NCBI GenBank assembly: GCA_000824805.1
Contig: CCNA01000001.1
Location: 496,001 to 560,000 of the forward strand
Length of the DNA stretch: 64,000 nt
Direction: 5' to 3'
Origin: Mesorhizobium sp. SOD10
GTDB taxonomy: Bacteria > Pseudomonadota > Alphaproteobacteria > Rhizobiales > Rhizobiaceae
Below the pieces are notes generated by a model. It did no database searches, was not told where the DNA came from, and worked only from the letters and a program-made list of their open reading frames with translations. Shown piece after piece: positions 63,519 through 64,000 of the stretch; position 1 is the stretch's first letter, and each line of letters opens with the position of its first letter. The translations under genes and the position numbers were made by a program.

Positions 63519-64000
63519 CCCCTCAGTTGATTGCCCTTGAGGGCGATGGCCTTGTTGATGCGGTTGAACACCGCGGCGAGGCTGAGATTGATGGCGAGGA
63601 AGCCGGCCATCAGAATGCCGATCACCTCGAGCGTCTGGCCCGAGTGGTTGATCGTCAGCGCCACGATCATGAAGAAATCGGTGAAGCCCACTGCAATGCC
63701 CATCGTGGTTGCCTTCATCAGCCAGACATACTGGTTGGCGAGGATCGGCAGCATGGCGCGCAGCGCCAGCGGCAGCCTGACCAGCGTGAAGACGCGCCAG
63801 GGGCTCAGGCCCAACGAAAGCGCCGCTTCCATCTGACCCTTGCCGACCGCCTTGAAGCCGCCGCGCACGATCTCGGCGATGTAGGAGCCCCCATAGATGG
63901 CAATGGCGATGGCCAGCGCGGAAAATTCCGGCGGAATGCGCATGCCTCCCTTGAGATTGAGGCCCTGCAAGGCGGGGAAGTCGAGCAGCGGCAGATCCGG
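63515..64000 (-). CDS. Amino-acid ABC transporter permease (AapQ-like), truncated by window edge
   Basis: The C-terminal 161 residues of an AapQ-type permease. GGMRIPPEFSALAIAIAIY and YIAEIVRGGFKAVGKGQMEAALSLGLSPW (split here by the helix order) are typical of the EAA-containing transport domain. The frame stays open to the right edge (DLPLLDFPALQGLNLKGG), so the gene begins outside the window. A substrate-binding gene would be expected further right. Confidence 0.9.
   Translation of the reverse strand, partial: PDLPLLDFPALQGLNLKGGMRIPPEFSALAIAIAIYGGSYIAEIVRGGFKAVGKGQMEAALSLGLSPWRVFTLVRLPLALRAMLPILANQYVWLMKATTMGIAVGFTDFFMIVALTINHSGQTLEVIGILMAGFLAINLSLAAVFNRINKAIALKGNQLRG

Noticed and set aside
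1-64000. tRNA, rRNA, CRISPR arrays, transposases, integrases or attachment sites
   Set aside because: None seen on reading both strands; direct repeats present are short and local.

Overview
The window looks like a chromosomal segment of a Rhizobiales alphaproteobacterium, most likely Mesorhizobium or a close relative. The reasons are the GC-rich codon use, the tightly overlapping genes, the gene order of the type VI secretion (T6SS) locus, and the sarcosine oxidase, non-pyrrolysine MttB and Aap-type transporter genes common in soil and plant-associated rhizobia. No rRNA, tRNA, CRISPR array, integrase or insertion sequence was seen. Family names rest on motifs and recalled homologues; no database search was possible.

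Region 1 (1-30.6 kb) is a complete T6SS. A long minus-strand run reads tssA-tssB-tssC-hcp-tssE-tssF-tssG-tagH-tssJ-tssK-tssL-tssM-tagF, followed by a spike-loading and effector module: DUF2169, a thiolase-like protein, a DUF4150/PAAR-like effector and a candidate immunity gene. clpV (tssH) is divergent from tssA. On the plus strand, vgrG, a DUF6484 gene and a TIGR02270-type gene converge on the immunity gene. At the left edge a second set of tagH, tssL and tssM (the last cut by the window end) lacks tssJ and tssK. All thirteen core T6SS components are present, with a paralogous membrane-complex set beside them.

Region 2 (31.2-52.7 kb) is a catabolic region that appears dedicated to N-methylated or quaternary amines and peptide- or amide-like substrates. 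It has soxBDAG (heterotetrameric sarcosine oxidase) with a TetR regulator. Next is an operon of a CocE/NonD hydrolase, a five-gene dipeptide/oligopeptide-type ABC transporter and a BetI-like TetR regulator. A LysR regulator is divergent from an amidohydrolase, Rieske ferredoxin and HD-domain cassette. A non-pyrrolysine MttB methyltransferase and a trimethylamine-dehydrogenase-like flavoprotein follow. Two nearly identical TTGAACG/CGTTCAA-type palindromes precede the CocE hydrolase and the flavoprotein, which suggests one regulon under the BetI-like protein. A different TetR-type palindrome precedes soxB.

Region 3 (52.7-64 kb) is a minus-strand operon: thiamine-diphosphate enzyme, hyuA, hyuB, class I aminotransferase and a uronate-dehydrogenase-like reductase, joined by 1-4 nt overlaps or a 3 nt gap. 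To its right lie an Aap-type amino-acid ABC transporter, running off the right edge, and a GlcD-type FAD oxidase. Together regions 2 and 3 could import, cleave, demethylate and deaminate an N-methylated, amide- or hydantoin-like compound; the actual substrate cannot be told from sequence.
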